From the NCBI GenBank assembly GCA_022578965.1, contig MU401074.1, positions 1 through 10,813 on the forward strand: a stretch of DNA of 10,813 nt. The letters run 5' to 3'. How positions within the stretch are numbered: the first letter of the stretch is position 1; each line of letters begins with the position of its first letter. The stretch is from Xylaria sp. FL1777. Its lineage: Eukaryota > Ascomycota > Sordariomycetes > Xylariales > Xylariaceae. A program made the translations under genes and the position numbers. Below, piece after piece: positions 8,031-10,813 of the stretch. The notes beneath the pieces were generated by a model. It saw only the letters and a program-made list of their open reading frames with translations. It had not been told where the DNA came from and searched no databases.

Positions 8031-9566
8031 TAAAGCAAAAATAGCTAAGCATTAATACTAGCTTTTTTTTAAGCTAAAAAAAGTTTACTATAATTATAAA
8101 GCAAAAGCTAAAATAGCTATTATAAAGCTATTTGCTATTTATAGTTTTAAAAAAGCTGCTTATTATAGGCTTACGTTTATAAACTTTAAAGTAAAGCATA
8201 ATATAATAAAGTACTAAAAATAGCAATATAAAATTATAAACATAAAACTATAGAAGTTAAAAAGCATATATTATAAAAAAGCAAAATAATTAAGCAATTT
8301 TATTAAGCATTAAATATTAAAATTCTATTAAAACTTTTAGCTATTAAATATATAATAATGCTAACTTTTAAAAATTACGTAAACACTTTTTAATTAGCTT
8401 ATTTATGTAGAACTTTTGGCTTTTTTACTTGCTGCAGCTTTTTTTGCTTTTTTAATTGCAACTTAAAGTTGCATATTAGCTATAAGTGTAGCTTAAATAT
8501 TTTTATTAGTACGAAAATAGCGTGTAGTTATATAAGCTTTAATAAACAATTAAAGTTTTTTATTAATTTTTTTAAGCTAAAAAATTATTAGCAGCACTTA
8601 AAATTAAAAAAACTTTAATAGTTAAAATAAGCATAAAATAAAGCTTAAAAACGTACAAATATTAATATGGTTAAAAGTATTTATAGAATTATAACTGCTA
8701 CTTTTAGCGCTTATTTTGCTTTTTTTATATTGTAAGCACTTAGTAAACTTGCTAGTAATATTACAAGCATAAAAGTTATTAATGTTTTTATATAGTTAGC
8801 ATAAAAAAAATAGCAATAAAAAATATATAATATACTACTATAATATAAGCAATATAGTAGTAGTATAGCTTAAGCATTTTAGTATGCTTAATAAATATAA
8901 ATTTTAAAGCTGTTAATAATATTTTAGCGCAAAGCACTAAAGCATTTATTTTTATTTTAAAAATTAGCATTATAGCAAAAAAGCATAACAATAAGCAGTT
9001 ATAAAAGCTTAAACTATATAGTAGCAAACTATTAGCTACTTTGTTTAGTACTATAAATTAAATAACTAATAAAAACTGCAGTAAAATAACTTATAACTTT
9101 AAATATATAAGCTTAATACTAGTTAGCATATATATTTAAGCTAAGCTAGTTATAAATATGTATTACAAAAAGCATAGCAGCTATAGCAAAATAAATGTTT
9201 GTATAACTATAACGTATTAATAATTAATTATATTATAAACTAAATACTTTAATATATTAAAGCAAGCGTAAACTAAGCATATAATAGTAATAGTAATAAA
9301 AGTAATAAAGTTAATAATTAAAAAAGAAAAAAATTAGCATAAGTAGCTAAATAAAATAATTTATTACTTATTATTACTTTATATTGCTTAATGTATAAGC
9401 TATTTATAAGCTATGCTTATTTAGTAAGCTTACTACAAAAAGTATAAAGGTAGCTTAAAAAATAAATATGCAAAAAGCAAACTAAAAAATAATAAGCAAT
9501 TAACTTTGCTTATAACTTAGTTATAACTTAGTTATAAAAAAACTAGTATAGCAAAAAACTAGTAGT

Positions 9567-9587
9567 AATACTAAAGCAAGCAAACTA
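9567..9587 (+). repeat. 21-bp direct repeat, unit 1
   Basis: An identical 21-bp stretch occurs again at 9709-9729, 142 bp downstream, inside the unassigned decayed frame. Both contain CTAAAGCAAGCAAAC. Confidence 0.85.
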
Positions 9588-9708
9588 TAATGTATTAGCA
9601 ATACAATAAAAAAAGGTTTAAAAAAAAACTAAAAAAAAGAAGTAGTATATTTAGCTAAATAAGTGCTAAAACTAAAAAAATTGCTACAAGTAGCACAAAG
9701 CAAGCAAT

Positions 9709-9729
9709 AATACTAAAGCAAGCAAACTA
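9709..9729 (+). repeat. 21-bp direct repeat, unit 2
   Basis: Second occurrence of the stretch at 9567-9587. The two lie in different codon phases, so the repeat is not a protein repeat. Confidence 0.85.
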
Positions 9730-10034
9730 CAAAGCAAAAAAAATACAAAAGAAAAAAAACTACAAAGTAATTACGTAAAAGTATATATACTTAGTTAATA
9801 GTATGTTATAAATAAACAAACAACCTAAAAGCAAAAAAATAAAAAGCAAAGCACTTAATAAAATCGTAGCAAAACCGGTGCAACTTAAAAATAAATATAG
9901 AATGTTTTTATTTAGCTACTAAAAAAAAAGTAAGCCGCTTATAGCTTGCTTTTAACTTACAAGCATAATTTTTACTTATACATATAAGAAATAAAAACTA
10001 GTATAGCTAATAGGCCGTTAGCCCAAGTAATACA

Positions 10035-10055
10035 ATATATATATATATATATATA
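10035..10055. repeat. AT dinucleotide microsatellite
   Basis: About 10 AT units at the right edge of the decayed block; counterpart of the run at 3979-4011. Confidence 0.95.
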
Positions 10056-10075
10056 ATAAAATAAAAAGTAAAGGT

Positions 10076-10210
10076 GTATTATTATTTACTAGAAATAATA
10101 ATAAAATAAAGAATAAAAATATATTATTATTTACTAAAAATAATAATAAAATAAAGGATAAAAGTATATTATTATTTACTAGAAATAATAATAAAATAAA
10201 GGATAAAAGT
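10076..10210. repeat. 45-bp tandem repeat, three copies
   Basis: TTACT landmarks at 10086, 10131 and 10176 give a period of 45 bp. Each unit contains an imperfect palindrome centred on ACTAG or ACTAA, with TATTATTATTT on one side and AAATAATAATA on the other. Copies differ at a few bases. No coding content. Confidence 0.9.
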
Positions 10211-10330
10211 AAATAATAAAAAACAAAGTGTGTATATAAAAAGGTGTAATGTATAATAATGATAAAAAAATAACGAAAGGAAATAATGGTTTATTATATA
10301 AAAAAATAAAGCTAGTAGTTAAACTAAAAA
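10211..10330. other. AT-rich spacer without recognisable content
   Basis: Low-complexity A-rich sequence between the two tandem arrays. I see no frame, RNA gene or element terminus. Confidence 0.6.
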
Positions 10331-10523
10331 TAAAATATAAAACAAGCTTTGTTTAACTTTTAAAACAAAACTAATTACAGATAATAATATTCTAACGTTT
10401 TAAAATATAAAATAACTCTTTGTTTTAAATATAAAACAATACTAGTTACAGATAATAATATTCTAACGTTTTAAAATATAAAACAACTTTTTGTTTTAAA
10501 TATAAAACAATATTAGTTATAGA
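10331..10523. repeat. 71-bp tandem repeat, about two and a half copies
   Basis: TTACAG/TTATAG landmarks at 10375, 10446 and 10517 give a period of 71 bp. The unit includes ATTCTAACGTTTTAAAATAT and TTGTTTTAAATATAAAACAA. The last copy stops abruptly after AGATA at about 10524, exactly where a new element terminus begins. Confidence 0.88.
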
Positions 10524-10813
10524 TAAGGTTGGTAATTAGTTCGGACTAATTAGTTCGGACTAAGACTAAAAACTAATTAGTTTTTTTTCGAGGTGATTAA
10601 AAACTAGTTAGTCCGAACTAAAGACTAACTAGTTTTTTTTCGAAGTGCTTAAAAACTAATTAGTTTAAACTAAAAACTAACTAGTTTTTTTTTTAGTGAT
10701 TAAAACTAGTTAGTTTGGACTAAAACTAATTAGTCTTTAGTTCGAACTAACTAGTTTAAATAAAAACTAAAGAATTAAAATTATTATTATTATTTTAAAT
10801 ATGCTTTAATATT
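10524..10813. mobile_element. start of a third element with hAT-like terminus (incomplete, runs off the window)
   Basis: TAAGGTTGGTAATTAG at 10524 matches the TIR CAGGGTTGGTAATTTAG of the two small elements except for C to T, G to A and one missing T. As in those elements, the terminus is followed by dense near-palindromic units, here of ACTAATTAGTTCGGACTAA type. T-run landmarks at 10581, 10633 and 10685 show a 52-bp tandem period with TTTTTTTTCGAGGTG or a variant. It is therefore a related but distinct family. The other end and any target duplication lie beyond the window; the last 8 bases before it are GTTATAGA. Confidence 0.55.

Larger units (their letters stand above)
8071..10010 (+). pseudogene. 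unassigned decayed reading frame, probably from a mobile element
   Basis: I do not recognise this gene. Frame 1 can be followed from about 8071 to 10010 (some 645 codons) with interruptions by TAA or TAG. Runs look protein-like: FAIYSFKKAAYYRL early (around 8125-8166), a hydrophobic LLAFLLAAAFF stretch (around 8410-8440), and a Lys/Gln-rich basic region near the end. At 9940-9981 the residues Y-x2-L-x4-H-x4-Y have the spacing of a C-x2-C-x4-H-x4-C zinc knuckle; two of the three Cys could have become Tyr by G to A, the third could not. This loosely recalls the C-terminus of some fungal pogo-type transposases, but no DDE motif was found. A tyrosine-recombinase-like protein was also considered without support. 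The same mutation context as in the LINE applies here. The strand is uncertain, since the other strand also has Ala/Lys-rich runs near 8400-8460. Confidence 0.3.

Noticed and set aside
8788..9027. Open frame of 79 codons on the minus strand, Ile/Leu/Tyr-rich
   Set aside because: It is within the decayed AT-rich block. Low-complexity composition and no motif; HxxH-like spacing was tested against pogo DDE blocks and did not hold.
8071..10010. Pogo/Fot1-type transposase or a fungal tyrosine recombinase
   Set aside because: Size and a possible terminal zinc knuckle fit pogo loosely, but no DGHxSH or HSSHxxQPLD block was found on either strand. The recombinase likeness rested on replacing stops and was not convincing. 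Left unassigned.
10076..10523. CRISPR-like direct repeats
   Set aside because: The units are contiguous tandem repeats of 45 and 71 bp without unique spacers, in a eukaryotic transposon context.
1..10813. Mitochondrial or plastid DNA, because of the very low GC
   Set aside because: Spliceosomal-type GT-AG introns, hAT elements with 8-bp duplications and a Tad1-like LINE point to nuclear DNA; no organellar gene, tRNA or rRNA was seen.

Overview
The window is an extremely AT-rich, transposon-packed stretch with no intact gene. It most likely comes from the nuclear genome of a filamentous ascomycete. The reasons are spliceosomal GT-AG introns of 50-70 bp, a hAT transposase, a Tad1/I-type LINE, small hAT-like non-autonomous elements, and heavy C-to-T / G-to-A decay like that left by repeat-induced point mutation. 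The species cannot be told from the sequence. All family calls come from reading degraded translations by eye, with no database search.

Layout. (1) 79-3977, minus strand: an intron-rich hAT transposase pseudogene whose exons are still readable (FDIWTS, ILDPRFK, C-terminal dimerisation region) but carry a few nonsense and missense changes. (2) 372-1424: a 1053-bp hAT-like non-autonomous element with an exact 8-bp target duplication, sitting inside the last intron of that gene. (3) 4012 to about 8030, plus strand: a 5'-truncated LINE ORF2 (end of the endonuclease, reverse transcriptase, C-terminal region) that holds one frame throughout but is riddled with stops. (4) 6477-7540: a second copy of the same small element, inverted, splitting the LINE, with its own exact 8-bp duplication. 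(5) About 8071-10010, plus strand: a second decayed reading frame that I cannot assign to a family. (6) 10035-10813: an AT microsatellite, a 45-bp tandem array, a 71-bp tandem array, and the start of a third element with a similar terminus (10524 onward) that runs off the window.

The order of events can be partly read. The LINE block decayed heavily, and the small elements later landed in the LINE and in the hAT gene, because their target duplications are still perfect. The most unusual signal is the sequence context of the decay in about 4130-9860. Surviving C follows A or G almost without exception, and surviving G mostly precedes C or T, while CpA remains common. That is not the CpA context expected of classical RIP. 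The decay fades at both edges of a block (4012 and about 10034) framed by AT microsatellites.
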